Part shown: piece after piece, positions 43,892 to 55,400 of the stretch
Layout: every line of letters starts with the position of its first letter
How positions within the stretch are numbered: position 1 is the first letter of the stretch
Assembly (NCBI GenBank): GCA_002070185.1
Contig: MWCT01000002.1
Span: 62,001-126,000, forward strand
Source of the DNA: a candidate division BRC1 bacterium ADurb.Bin183
GTDB taxonomy: Bacteria; Sumerlaeota; Sumerlaeia; MWCT01
Direction of reading: 5' to 3'
DNA: 64,000 nucleotides
Notes under the pieces: generated by a model
What the model was told of the DNA's origin: nothing
What the model saw: only the letters and a program-made list of their open reading frames with translations
The model's database searches: none
Made by a program: the position numbers and the translations under genes

Positions 43892-44314
43892 ATATTCCGC
43901 CTTGACGGCTGTGCGCCCGCAGCTATTGCAGATGTAAGTCAGTTCCTTCAATTTCCCATCGCACAAATGCCGTTCATCGGGTATGACATTGCCGCACCAG
44001 TCGCAGGTCTTATCCTCCTTGCTGACGGGATAGCACATGTGCCCGTCGGGTCCGGAATGTTGACCGCACGTTGGACAGACATGGCTGCCTTCTTTAGCGT
44101 GTAAGGGCGCGTCGGTTTCCGTTTTCATATCCACAGCTATACGAATTTTGACCTGAAACTCTTTGATTTTTCCTTCGCTAACAGTCCCCCGTTGTTCGAC
44201 CGTTTCAAAAAAATGAATCTTTTTACCGGCTTTGACAGTTTCATCCACGGCTTTTTTGACGGCGTCGGAAAATCCGATGGGGGAAATGCCGATGACTTCA
44301 ATCATTTTTAACAT
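43865..44314 (-). CDS. Dodecin domain fused to a zinc-ribbon-like tail
   Basis: Residues 1-65 are a dodecin domain (MIEVIGISPIGFSDAVKKAV, then KKIHFFETVEQRG and IKEFQVKIRIAVD), a flavin-binding dodecamer subunit that is normally about 68 aa alone. It continues into an 80-residue tail with three Cys-rich segments: CPTCG to HMC, CDWCG to HLC and CNSCG to YLC. The repeated C-x2-C ... C pattern suggests several zinc sites. GGAGG stands five bases before ATG 44314. Dodecins store and protect flavins; what the Cys tail adds is unknown. Its 3' end overlaps the YprB gene. Confidence 0.8.
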   Translation of the reverse strand: MLKMIEVIGISPIGFSDAVKKAVDETVKAGKKIHFFETVEQRGTVSEGKIKEFQVKIRIAVDMKTETDAPLHAKEGSHVCPTCGQHSGPDGHMCYPVSKEDKTCDWCGNVIPDERHLCDGKLKELTYICNSCGRTAVKAEYLCNPAIIK

Positions 44315-44427
44315 GGGCGACCTCCGGAAATTTTGTTCATATCACTCATCATATATAATATAAGATTTTTTGACGCGGGCAAATGGCGGCGGCAAGTTTT
44401 TTCATTATTATCGAAAAGAGCCGTTGA

Positions 44428-45555
44428 TTATTTCAGCGGCGAAACAGCTGGTTGGGCAAAGGAATTTGTGCTCAAAATGGGAAGGTCATCGTCAATTGCT
44501 CCCGAATACCAGAGCGCAATACCCTTTGCGCCTTGCTGGCGTGAATACTCTATTTGCTCCAATATCTTTTGCGGGGAAAGCCCGCTTGAGTCCAGCCCGG
44601 GAAAGATGCGCTCGTTCCAGCGGGGATACTGGCTGATTATTTGAATCCTTTTCTTAAAACCGGCATCGCCGTAAAGCATCGGCATAGCGGCGTCTATATA
44701 TCCTTCCTTCAGCCAACGATCCCAGCATTGCCCGTGCGATTCTTTCATATCGGGCGGAAGCGAAGCCATAGTGATGGCGATGCCGGGGCGAGCGGCGCGA
44801 ATTGCAGGCGCCAGATTTTTCATAAAAGCGGTCAGTTGCTCTTCGCGCCATAAGACAAACTTTTGATATTCCGGCGTGCCTTCTTGAAATGGTTTCAGTT
44901 CCAAGCCGGTATCTTTTTTGAAATTCTCCCGGCAATAGGCGCAATAACAAAAATTTTCATTGGGAAAGCGAATGCGGTCGAGATTCAGTCCGTCAAAGGG
45001 GTAGCGCTGCGCCACTTCGATATAAAGATCCGTCAGGAGTTTATGAGAGAGGGGATTAGAGGGACACAGGGAGAAGAAATCGCCCCAATTTATGTTGTGG
45101 ATATAGGAGGCGCCGTCGGACGCGATGGCGGTGAGTTCCGGATGTTTCGAGAGGAAAACACCGCGGTCGGTTGTCTGCGTTGCATCCTTTGTGTGAAATG
45201 CGTAAAAGCCATACTCGAGCCATGCCTCCGCGCGCATTTTGCGCTTTTTGATTTCGGGGATAAGCCATGAAAGTATGTCCGGTTCGGTGACTTCTTCGAA
45301 TTGCGGGAGATATTTGCTTTCGGGGTAAATTACTGTGCCTTTGAAAAGGGTGTCTATATAAACCGAAGTGAAATGAGCCGCCATTAAGCTGTCCAGAAAG
45401 TTAAGCAGTTTTTCTTTTGGGACGAACATTTCGGTGCGGTTCAGCCAGACGCCCCGCTCCTCAATAAGGGTTGATGTTGTGATATCCGTCTGAGCAAAGC
45501 AACATCCCGCAACGCTCAAGAGGCATATTGCAATCCATCGAGTAAAACAATTCAT
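44428..45555 (-). CDS. Secreted GHL10 family glycosyl hydrolase-like protein
   Basis: A signal peptide (WIAICLLSVAGCCFA) precedes a 355-residue barrel of the GHL10/YngK (DUF187) group: ERGVWLNRTEMF, MRAEAWLEYGFYAF, FDGLNLDRIRFPNENFCYC with the conserved D-R catalytic-site strand, and GYIDAAMPMLYGD. YngK is an active glycosidase on N-acetylglucosamine-type sugars, so a cell-wall or host-glycan role is plausible. The predicted lipoprotein Cys (VAGCC) could also make it a lipoprotein. The nitroreductase gene ends 23 bp upstream of its start. Confidence 0.85.
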   Translation of the reverse strand: MNCFTRWIAICLLSVAGCCFAQTDITTSTLIEERGVWLNRTEMFVPKEKLLNFLDSLMAAHFTSVYIDTLFKGTVIYPESKYLPQFEEVTEPDILSWLIPEIKKRKMRAEAWLEYGFYAFHTKDATQTTDRGVFLSKHPELTAIASDGASYIHNINWGDFFSLCPSNPLSHKLLTDLYIEVAQRYPFDGLNLDRIRFPNENFCYCAYCRENFKKDTGLELKPFQEGTPEYQKFVLWREEQLTAFMKNLAPAIRAARPGIAITMASLPPDMKESHGQCWDRWLKEGYIDAAMPMLYGDAGFKKRIQIISQYPRWNERIFPGLDSSGLSPQKILEQIEYSRQQGAKGIALWYSGAIDDDLPILSTNSFAQPAVSPLK

Positions 45556-45578
45556 GTTATTTTGCCTTTCCTAAATAA

Positions 45579-46088
45579 TTACCAACAATCTTTATGCACC
45601 CGCTCGGGCAGGTATCTATGAGCCGGGGGTTTTTCCTCAGCGGGATAACCCAGCGCCACAAGACACAAACACGTGACAAAATCAGGGAGTTTGAGAATCT
45701 GCTGGATGGCAAGAACGCGGGGCTCTCTGGGATAAACGCCGAGCCAAACAGCGCCCAAACCTTTGTCGTGCGCCGCCAGAAGGAGATTTTCCGTTGCTGC
45801 GGAACAATCCTGAATCCAATAGCCTTCATGGACTTGTTTTTCCATATCGCCGCAGACGGCTATGGCAAGCGGCGCCTCTTTCAACATCTGGGCATAGGGA
45901 TGAACCTGTGCGATGCCTTCAAGAATCTTCCGATCTTGAATAATGATAAAATGCCACGGTTGTTGATTGCCAGCGGAAGGGGCGGTCATGGCGGCTTCTA
46001 AAAGATTTTTAACAACATCCTCCGGAATGGCATCGGGTTTGAATTTTCTGATGCTTCGTCTGGATAGAATTGCTTCCATAGTTTCCAT
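45579..46088 (-). CDS. Nitroreductase family flavoprotein
   Basis: A 169 aa protein with the family opening AILSRRSIRKFKPDAIPED, the FMN loop MTAPSAGNQQPWHFIII, the helix SAATENLLLAAHDKGLGAVWLG and a C-terminal GYPAEEK. Size matches the short nitroreductases that act as FMN-dependent NAD(P)H oxidoreductases on quinones or nitro compounds. ATG 46088 follows GAGGAG. It lies 15 bp after cutA and shares its transcript. Confidence 0.92.
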   Translation of the reverse strand: METMEAILSRRSIRKFKPDAIPEDVVKNLLEAAMTAPSAGNQQPWHFIIIQDRKILEGIAQVHPYAQMLKEAPLAIAVCGDMEKQVHEGYWIQDCSAATENLLLAAHDKGLGAVWLGVYPREPRVLAIQQILKLPDFVTCLCLVALGYPAEEKPPAHRYLPERVHKDCW

Positions 46089-46103
46089 TGCAACTCCTCT
46101 CTT

Positions 46104-46430
46104 TCATTCTCGAATTGCCTCAGTCTCCTCTTCAATCCAATTCAGGTATGTTTGGAGTCCCGCCTGAATCGGAAGGGAGACGATGCAGGGGCAATCGTAG
46201 GGGTGAACGGATTTGACTTTTTCTATGGCTCTTGAAACAAGGGGCTCGACGGTTTTGACGATTATGACGGTTTCGGATGCGGATTCGATATTTCCTTTCC
46301 ACCGGTAGTGCGACTGGATGCCGTCGCAGATATTGGCGCAGGCGATGAGGCGTTCTTTTAGGAGCAGGAGCGCGATTTTTTCCGCTTCTGTACGATTGGG
46401 AGCCGTCATATAGATTATTCGATGCTCCAA
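46104..46430 (-). CDS. cutA: CutA1-type divalent cation tolerance protein
   Basis: A 108 aa trimeric protein family member with MTAPNRTEAEKIALLLLKER, ANICDGIQSHYRWKGNIE, and VHPYDCPCIVSLPI, including the conserved Cys and His of CutA1. Function is debated (metal tolerance; signalling in eukaryotes). It is the first gene of a unit with the nitroreductase, following the giant TPR gene by 45 bp on the same strand. Confidence 0.93.
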   Translation of the reverse strand: MEHRIIYMTAPNRTEAEKIALLLLKERLIACANICDGIQSHYRWKGNIESASETVIIVKTVEPLVSRAIEKVKSVHPYDCPCIVSLPIQAGLQTYLNWIEEETEAIRE

Positions 46431-46475
46431 GTCTTTAGCCCTTTTTGATAAAATCAGGTTATACCGGCGAAGATG

Positions 46476-49400
46476 TTATGTTCCGGTTGTGCTTGTGCCG
46501 GGCGTTTTTTCATAAACGTCGCTATAGGAGGAAATGGCGCTGTCAATCGCCTTAAAATAATCTTTTTGCAAAATGGCTTTGGAAAGGCGCTCGCGGATTT
46601 TGGCATCAGCCGGTTTGCGTTCCAGAATTTTTTCGCAAAGATTGATTCCTTTATCAAGTTCGCCTTTGAAAATAAAAGTTTCGCTGGCTTTATCCCACTC
46701 TGCCACGGCGTCGTCCACGCGTCCGAGTTGCAGGTAGATTTCCGCCAGTTTGCATCGGGCGTTGGCGTTGGAAGGATTAACGCTGAGAATGTTTTTATAA
46801 TTGTCAATGGCGTCCTGCGATGAGGTCTGGGAGGCGGATGTTGCGGGTTTGGGCGCTTTCTCTTTTACTCCTTTGGAAACGGGATGTGTTTTCTTTTCCG
46901 GCGCGGTTTCTTCTTTTTTCGCGCTTTCCATTTTTTTGTATCGCGATTTTGTTTCCGATAATTTGTTGAAGGCTTTTTGGTTTTCAGGGTCAAGGGACAT
47001 GACATGGGAATAGATACGAAGCGCCTCATCCACTTCATCTTTTTGGACGAGAACGTCCGCCAGATCGAGATAATCGTTCACAAGGTCGTTTTCCAGTCCA
47101 ATCTGGAGGTAGGCGTCTATATATTTTCTTCGGGCTTCGACATTGTTGGGGCTTGTTTCAATAACCTTGCGATACTGGCTGATGGCATCTTTAAGCGCGC
47201 CCTTAGACTGATAAAGGTCGCCAAGGGCGATGTAGTCGTCAACAAGGTCTTCCTCCAAACCTATCTGGAGATGCGTCTGGATGAGGAAGTTCCATATTTC
47301 AATATTTTCGGGGTCTTCGACGAGGATGTCGCGGTAGATATTTTCGGCAAGGTCTAAAAGGCCGCGTTCGATATAAAGGTCGGCGAGTTTTGTTTCGTAA
47401 GTTACAGCATTTTTAGAACGCCCCAAGGCTTTGAGCCGTTCAATAAGATTTTTGAAGGCGTCCAAATTTTGCGGATCTATATCGAGAATTTTTTTATGTA
47501 TTTCGATAGCTTTTTCTTCGTTGCCCGCCTTTTCATAAAGGTCGGCGGTTTTGCCGAATTCCTGAACTGCCATTCCTTTGGCGTTCATCAGCACATACGT
47601 TTCCGCAAGTTGGAGGTGGACCTCTGGGTTGTTTGGAACGATGCGAGATGCCTGTCCGAGAATATTGATGGCTTTTTTGAATTGGGCATTATCCTCATAA
47701 ATCGCGGCAAGGGCAAGCATTTCGGAAAAGGCGCGTTCCTCGTTTTTGTTTTGAATAAGGAATTGGATGTATTTTTCTTTAATATCAGGGTCATTGGGAG
47801 CGATGGTTATAAGTTTATCAAACAATCTTGCCGCTTCGGACTGTGCGCCTCGTTTAGAAAAGACCTCAATCAATTTGAGATAATCGCCGATGAGTTCCAG
47901 TTCGGAACCGATTCCGGCGTAGAGGTCAATATATTTCATGCGCGCGCGGGTATCGTCGGGTCGCACATCCAAGATGGATTTGAAGGTTTCAATCGCTTCT
48001 TCGGGTTGTTCTTTGCGGATAAAAAGGTCTGCCAGATGGCGCATGGTTGCGACCTGTTCATCCTTGTTGTTGATAAGCGCAAAAACATTGACCAATTTTT
48101 GCAGCGGGAGCGGGTCTTCCGGCGCCAATCTTCCCATTTCTGAATAGGCGTCTCTTGCCTTTTCAAGGAGTCCGAACTCCATATAAAGGTCGGAGATTTG
48201 CATGAATTCCCGATAGGCGTCTTCGCGCCGGTTGAGTTTCATGAGCGCCTCGACGCGGTTTTCACGCGCTTCAAGGTTGCGCGCATTGAGGCTGAGGCAT
48301 TTATCCGCAAAGGAGAGGACTTCTTCATATCGTCCTTCGACTTTTTTAAGGGAGGAGATTTCAAGATACTGGCGCGAGGCAAGTTCGGGGATGCCATGGC
48401 TGTTGAAGATGTCGGCGATGCGAAGGCGCATGGCGCAATCTTTGGGATCGTCTTCGATAAGGGATTCGCTTAATTGGTGCGCCTCTTCAATAAGCCCCTG
48501 TTCAAGATAGAGGTTCATGACGGAGCAGATTTCATCTTGCGCCTTTTCGGTTTGATTGTTTCGTTTATAAAGACCGGCGAGGGTTTTGCGTATTTCTGCA
48601 TTGTCCGATGCAAGCCCTTTGGCGCATTCGAGGCTGGCAATGGCTTTTGGCAGGTCGCCGTTGAAAAGGGCGAGCTCCGTAATTTTCAAGAGCTGCTCTG
48701 TGGCTTTATCCGCTTGTCCTGTTTTCTGGTAAAGGGCGACCAATATTTCACGGAGGGCTATGTTGCCGGCGTCCAGTTCAATGCCTTCGCGCAGGAGGTT
48801 ATCGGCATCCTGATATAATGTTTTTTCAATAAAATATTGGGCGAGCCAGATAATTTCTTGCAGGGCTTTTGCCGCATTGCCTGTGGCTGTGTATATGAGT
48901 TTGAGTTTGCGATGGGCTTCCGAATTGGCGGGATCCACATTCAGCGCTTGCTCCGCCCATGCGGCGGCTTTTTCGAAATTTTTCTTTTCGGTGTATTCTT
49001 CCGCCAAGCGGAGGAATTGCTCCTGCGCTTCGCTGTTTCTGCCAAGTATTTTCAAACCTGCGGCATATTTTTCACGCTCCTCCACCAGTTCGGGTGCAAG
49101 GCGCAAAGCGGCGGCGCGCGCATTGACAGCCTCTTGAGTTTTTTCATCTTTTTCAAGGAGGGCTGCCGCATGGGAGTATGTTTTTGCAGCGGAGGCGTCA
49201 GCTGCTGTTTCTTGCAGCGTGGCAAGCAGGAGATGGGATTCGGGTCTTTCGGGACGCACGCGGATCATCTGTTTTGCCAAGTCCATGGCGGCGTCCAATT
49301 TTTCAAGAAGCTGCAGGATTTCGATGGCTTGTGTGAAGTAATGGATTGCCCGATCCGGGGCGCCGACCTTCAGGTGGAGTTGGGCAAGCATCTGAAGGGT

Positions 49401-52400
49401 TTCAACATCATCGGAGCGGTGTCTTTCAACAATTTCAAGTTGTTGAATGGCTGCTTTAAAGGCTCCCTGTTTCTGGTATTGAGCCGCGAGGGTTTTGTAA
49501 ATATCGAGTGCTTCATCAATATTGCCCATACCCTCAAGGCAGGCAGCCATCTTTTGGTAGGAGGGCAGATGGCTATCCTTAACTTGAATGATGCCTTGAT
49601 AGAGGGGAACCGCGTCTGCAAAAGCTTGAATGGATTCAAAATGGTCAGCCAGCCGCTGGGAGAAGGCAATAAAGGTTTCTGTGTCTTTCTGTTTGCGGGC
49701 AATGCGGATGATGGCATGCAGCGCCTCTACATTGGTTTCATCAATGCTGAGGATTTCCTCAAAATAGCTGCGTGCGGTATCAATGTTGCCATCCTGCTCA
49801 TAAAGTCCGGCAATGGTGAAATACTCAGCAATGGCGCCTGTTAGATTCCCTTCCTCCTTGTAAAGCGCCGCCAGTCCATCTCTCACGTCAACATTTTCCG
49901 GCTGGATAATGAGGATTTCTTGATGGCAGGCGATGGCGCCGGCTGCGTTTTTGGCGGTTTTGTGGATGGCGCTGAGAATGAGGAGTTCATTAATGGCTTT
50001 ATCAACCTGACCCGAATTTGTCAGCAGGCGGATAAGCCCTTCATGGGCGGGAATATAACCCGGTTGAATTTCAATTGCTTTGCGGAAGGCATCTTCTTGA
50101 GCCGCGGCGTCGCCTTTAGCTTTGTAAAGTTCTGCCAGCGTGAGCAAGAGTTCAACAGCCGACTGTTGGTCGCCTTTGCCCAGATGCGCCTCAATCTTAA
50201 GATGGATAAAGGCGCTCTGGTCTGGCGCCAAATTCAGAGCCTCATCCGCCACGCGGAGGGTTTCTTCAAATTTTGCTGCTTTGAGATACTGGTTGGATAC
50301 TATTTGATATTGTTCCAAAGCCTGATTATTGAGCGAGCGCTCCACAAAAACGGCGGCGATTTTCAATCGAGTTTCGGCGTTGGATGGCTCGAAGTCGGCA
50401 ATGGATTGGCAGATTCTGATGGCTTCTCCCTCTTTGCCCGCGTCAAAATAGAGGGAGCTCAAATCCATGCCTTCAAAGTAGAGTTCATCTTTTTGGCTGG
50501 TCTGTTGATAAAGTTCGAACAGTTTTTCTCGGACGGAGAAGTTATCCGGCAGCATGTCTTTGACATGGAGGAGGATTTGAATGGCTTTGCCGGCGTTATC
50601 CTTTGCTAAATATATATCCGCCACCCGGAGGAATTCTGACGAAGCGGTGTCAAGGTCTCCTTTGGACTCGTAAAGATGTGCGAGTTCTTCGGCGATGGAG
50701 ACATCGTTGGGGTCGAGGTTTTTAATGCGGATAAGGCAAGATTCCGCTTTGTCGAGGGCTTTATTTTTAAGGGCGATATCCGCCAGTTCGCGCATTTCTT
50801 TTCTGGCGTCATCCACGCGGTTTGTTGCCAGATAGATTTCAATAATCCTGTTGCGGCTTTCTTCTTCTTGAAAATCTATTTTTCGGATGATTTTATATGT
50901 GGCAAGCGCCTGATTGGATTCTTTTTCATCTTCATACTGATGCCCGAGAAGGAGATACTGCAGAATGGCGTCGTCTTTTTTGTTTTGCTTTTCGAAAAGT
51001 TTTGCAAGTTTGAGACGCACTGCTTTGTCTGCGGGGGCAAGTTCCAGAATTTTTTGGTAAACATTAATATTTGCGGGCGTCTTGTTCTGTTTTATGTTCA
51101 GTTCGGAAAGTTCCAGATATTTTTCAATTGCGTCTTTGATTTGGTCAGTTTGAACATAAAGGTCCGCTATTCGGGATAAAAGTGTTGCCTCTTCCGGTTT
51201 GATGGCGATAGCGGAAAGGAGGTTCTGGATTGCTTCTTCTTTTTGTTCGTATTCCAGATAGGCATCGGCGCAGCGGAGGTAATAGGCATAAGCCGCGTCC
51301 GGACGTTTTTCCTCCGCGCAAAGGGCGGCGATTTTCCCCAAAAGGGCGGCGTCATCGGTGTCAATATCGAGGAGTTCTTCATAGATGCTGATGGCTTCCG
51401 CTCTCGTTCGGGCGTCATCCTCAAGGAGACGCGCAGCCATAAGAAAATGTTTTTTTGCCTTTTCGAGGATGTTTTGCTCTCGAAGGTATCGGGCATAGTC
51501 GAGGCGAAGGCTGGGGTTCTGCTGGTCAATCTTGATGATATTTTCAAATTCGGAAACCATCTCCTCAGGTTTGCAAACTGCTCTGCACAGGTCCAGCAAT
51601 TTTTTGAAATGGGGGCGCGCCTTGGCGAGGTTTTCATTTTCGTAGATAAGATATGCGAGTTTGCGAACGGTCGGAATGGAGTCTGTATCGTATTCGAGAA
51701 TGCGGGAGAGGTAGTTGCACGCCTCCGCAAAGTTGCCGTGTTTGGAAAAATAAGCGGCGATGCGGTCAAAGAGGGCAACCGCTTCCGATTCTTCGCCGGC
51801 GTTGAGATGAAGGCGGGAAAGCGTCTTCATCATTTCGACATCTTCGGGTTCTTGCGCAAGGATCTGGCTTGCGACTTCAATTGCCTTTTTCCAATCTTGC
51901 GCCTTTTCGTAAATTTTAAGAAGGCTTCCAAGAAAGTAAATGGCGCGGTCGGCTTTTTGGAGGTTTCTTGCGCACTCCACCGCTTTGTGCAAAGCCTGAG
52001 TATCCTCAGCATTTGTTTCAAGGATGGCGTCAAGATAGGATTCGGCGCGCGTATAATCCTTGTCCGAGGATGCCAAGTCTGCCGCCTGCCGATATTCTTC
52101 AATAGCTTCCGCCGTTTGGTTCATGCCGAAATATGCCTTGATTCTGGCTTCGCGCAGCGTCCAGTTTTTCTCGTCCTTTTCGAGCCCTAATGCGACGACC
52201 TGCGGGACGGCATCGAAACGCTTCGCCTTAAGGAGGGCGTCCGAGAGGTCGAGCAATTCCTTCATGCCATCCTGTTTTTTCTTTTTGGAGAAAAGGAGTT
52301 GGGCGGAAGCCATGCGCATTTCGCTATTATCGGGGGCAAGGGCGGCAATTTGTTTAAGATAATTGCTGGCGCGCTCGGCGGATTTTTTATCGAATCCGAG

Positions 52401-55400
52401 AACGGCAAGGTCGTAATACTCGCGGAGGGCGTCCGGTATTTCTTGAATCTGGGCGAGCATTCGGGCGATGTTTTCTCGGCATTCAAAATCATCAGGTTCA
52501 AGGGCTTTGACGCGGCGCAGGCTGCCGATGGCGCGTTCGACGTCGCCAATTTGCTCATAAAGTTTGGCAACTTTTCGATATTCTTCGCAGGCTTTGGAAT
52601 AATTTTGACGGGCTTCATTGAGTTTGGCAATCTGTTCGCCCATGCCAATATCGGTGGGGTCCAGTTTTTGAGCCTTGCGGTAATGGACCTCTGCGCTATC
52701 GGGATCCGATTTAGTCAAATAAAGGTCGCCAAGGGAGATGTGTTCGGATTTGAGAGAATCTTTGTCGCCGCTTTTTTCATAAAGGCGAATCAGCCGTTTA
52801 TAGATTTCTTCATCTTCTGGAATCAGTTCTTTTGCTTGCAGGCTGCGGATGATGGCTGACTGTGTATCCCCATCTTTTTCATAGGCATCGGCAAGGGTTA
52901 TGTAGTTTTCAGATGCCGCGGCATTCTCGCCGATTTCATGATAAAGGGCGGCGAGTTTTTCACGGACATCCCGCAAGGATGGCTCCAATTCAAGGAGGCG
53001 TTGATAAATGTGGAGGTTTTCCGCCTCGCGCCCTTCCGCTGTGCGTTTCTGGCTCAGGAATAGATTATGTTCGATGGCTTCCTTTGTCTCGCCGTGGGAG
53101 GAAAGAAGGATAGCAAGTTCTTCGCGGATGGATTCCTCCTGAGGCTCTATGCCGATAATTTTTTTGTAAAGATTGATGGCGTCTTTTTCATCGCCGGATT
53201 CGCGGAAGCCCAGCGCCGCCTGCGCATAATAATTGACGGCTTCCTGTGTGATATCAAGGGCGAGATACATATCCGCCAGTTCCGCCTTGAGCTTGTTATC
53301 CTGCGGGTGATATATGAGCAGTTCTTCGAGCCAGCCGGCGGCTTTGGCGTGATTATCCTCCAGCACATAGGTATCCGCCAAATCGCGGATTACCTGCGCC
53401 GCTTCAGCGTTTCTTTCGATTCCTTTGAGGTATTCGGCAAATTCCTCTTTGAGTTCAACTTGTTCTTCTTTGAGTTTCAGGATGCGGCGATATTCTGCAA
53501 TAATTTCATCGGGGCTTCCCGCGCCGCTTTTAAGGGTTTCGAGCCCTTTCATCAGATAAGGTTTTGCCGCTTCAAAAGATTCGCTTGTCAGTAAAAGGTC
53601 GGCTAAACGATGGAGGGTTTCAATGTTGGTTTCATCAATTTCAAGAATCGCTTTGAGGTTGCGGATGGCGGAGGTTGGTTGTTTGGCGTTGATGTAATAA
53701 TCCGCGGTTTTGTTATATTCCTCAATGGCGCGGTCAAAAACGTTTGTCTGTCGGTAGAGGTCTGCCAAGCGTTCCCTTGTGGCGGCAGCTTCCGGGCTTA
53801 ATTGGAGTATTTTCTCCGCAGTGTCTATACCGTTTTGGACATCGCCTGTGTCGAAAAAAATCTGATTGAGCGAGACAAGGGTGGAAAGGGCGCCGGCGTT
53901 ATTTTCTTGAGCCAGATAAACTTCAACAAGAGATTGGTGGATTTCGATATTTTTTTCATCAAGCGAAAGCGCCTCGCCAAGGGCTTCGAGGGCTTTTTCC
54001 AGTTCGCCTTTTTGTTTGAATGCCGCGGCAAGGCTGCGGTATCCTTCGATGGCTTCGGCGGTTCTTCCAAGTTGGGTTAAAATATTGAGCCGCTGTTCAT
54101 GGAACGGCACATGTTGATTCTCGCATTCAAGCGCCTTATCGCAGACCTGCAGAGCGCCATCGTAATTCTCATCGTCAGTCAGCTGATTAATAAAATCGGA
54201 AAAGAGGTCTCTTGCCTTTTGCGGGTTGTCATATTCGATATATTTTTGAATCGCCCGGCTTCGGGTGGAAAGGTCATCCGGTTTGAGGGTTTTGATTTCA
54301 TCAAGGTATTTGGCAACATTTGGTTCATCGCCGGCTTCATGATAAAGGTCGGCAAGGCAGAAGATTTCTTCGATTGCTTCATCAAGGCGACCGGCTTTAA
54401 TGAGTATCTGGCGGATTTTGTCCCTGATGTTGACGTTCTTGGGATTGACTTCTTTGGCGCGAGCCAGAACGGCTGCTGCGCGGTCATTTTCCCCCGCTGT
54501 CTCCAGCATTTCCGCAAGGATGCTGCACTCGCGGCTGACCGCCGTGCGGTTCTGGGTCTTTTCATAAAGGGCGATTAATCCATCGCGTCCGGCGATGGAT
54601 TTTGGATATTTTTCAATCAGGACGCGGTAGAAATTTTCCGCTGTTTCGAGCTCGTCTATTTCGATGGCTGACTCGCCCAATTCCAGATATTCTTGCTCGG
54701 CTTTATTATGGTCGCCCAGCTTTTCATAAATCTCGGCGAGTTTTTGACGGGCGTCAAAATTTTCCGGAACGATGTCCTTGAGATGAATTAGATGAGGCAG
54801 CGCGGATGAATATTCTTTTTTTTCAATCAAGGCGTTGGCAAGGAACATAAATTGCTCAACGGCAGCCGGCAGGCTATTTTGCGATTCATAAAGCTGAGCC
54901 AATTTCAACCGCGCCTCATTCATCGCGGGGTTGAGATTGAGAATTAGGGTCAGATATTCGATGTTTTTATCGGGGCGATCCCGGCTTTCATTCTCCGACA
55001 CGATAGTCTGATAAAACTGGATGGCTCGATCGGGCGCGCCGGTTTGTTCGTAAAGGGTTGCTGTTTTGCGCAGGAAGTTTTCATTGCGCGGCTCTTTTTG
55101 AAGGAGATGCTGTTCATAAATTTCAATGGCTCTTGCGTAGTTTTCCGAAGCGGCAAAACCATCCGCCGCGCATTGAAACTCTTTTACCGCGCCGACATTA
55201 TTGCCCAGTTCTTCCATCGCTTGCGCAAGGAAGAAGCGCGCTTCATGGTTATCAGACCAGACATCAATGGACTGAGATGCCAGATTCTGCGCCTTTTCGA
55301 TTTGGCGTTCTTGAAACGCCTGACGGGCTTCTTCCAAAAAATTATCGGACATGTTGCGGATGGAATCGGCGTCAATGGGGAGATCCAAGAGTTTGGCAAG

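Noticed and set aside
48837..49844. 335-codon plus-strand frame inside the giant TPR gene, and similar long frames at 51243-52190 and 47469-48143
   Set aside because: Antisense of repetitive TPR codons, which often leaves long open frames; Phe/Cys-rich and no domain.
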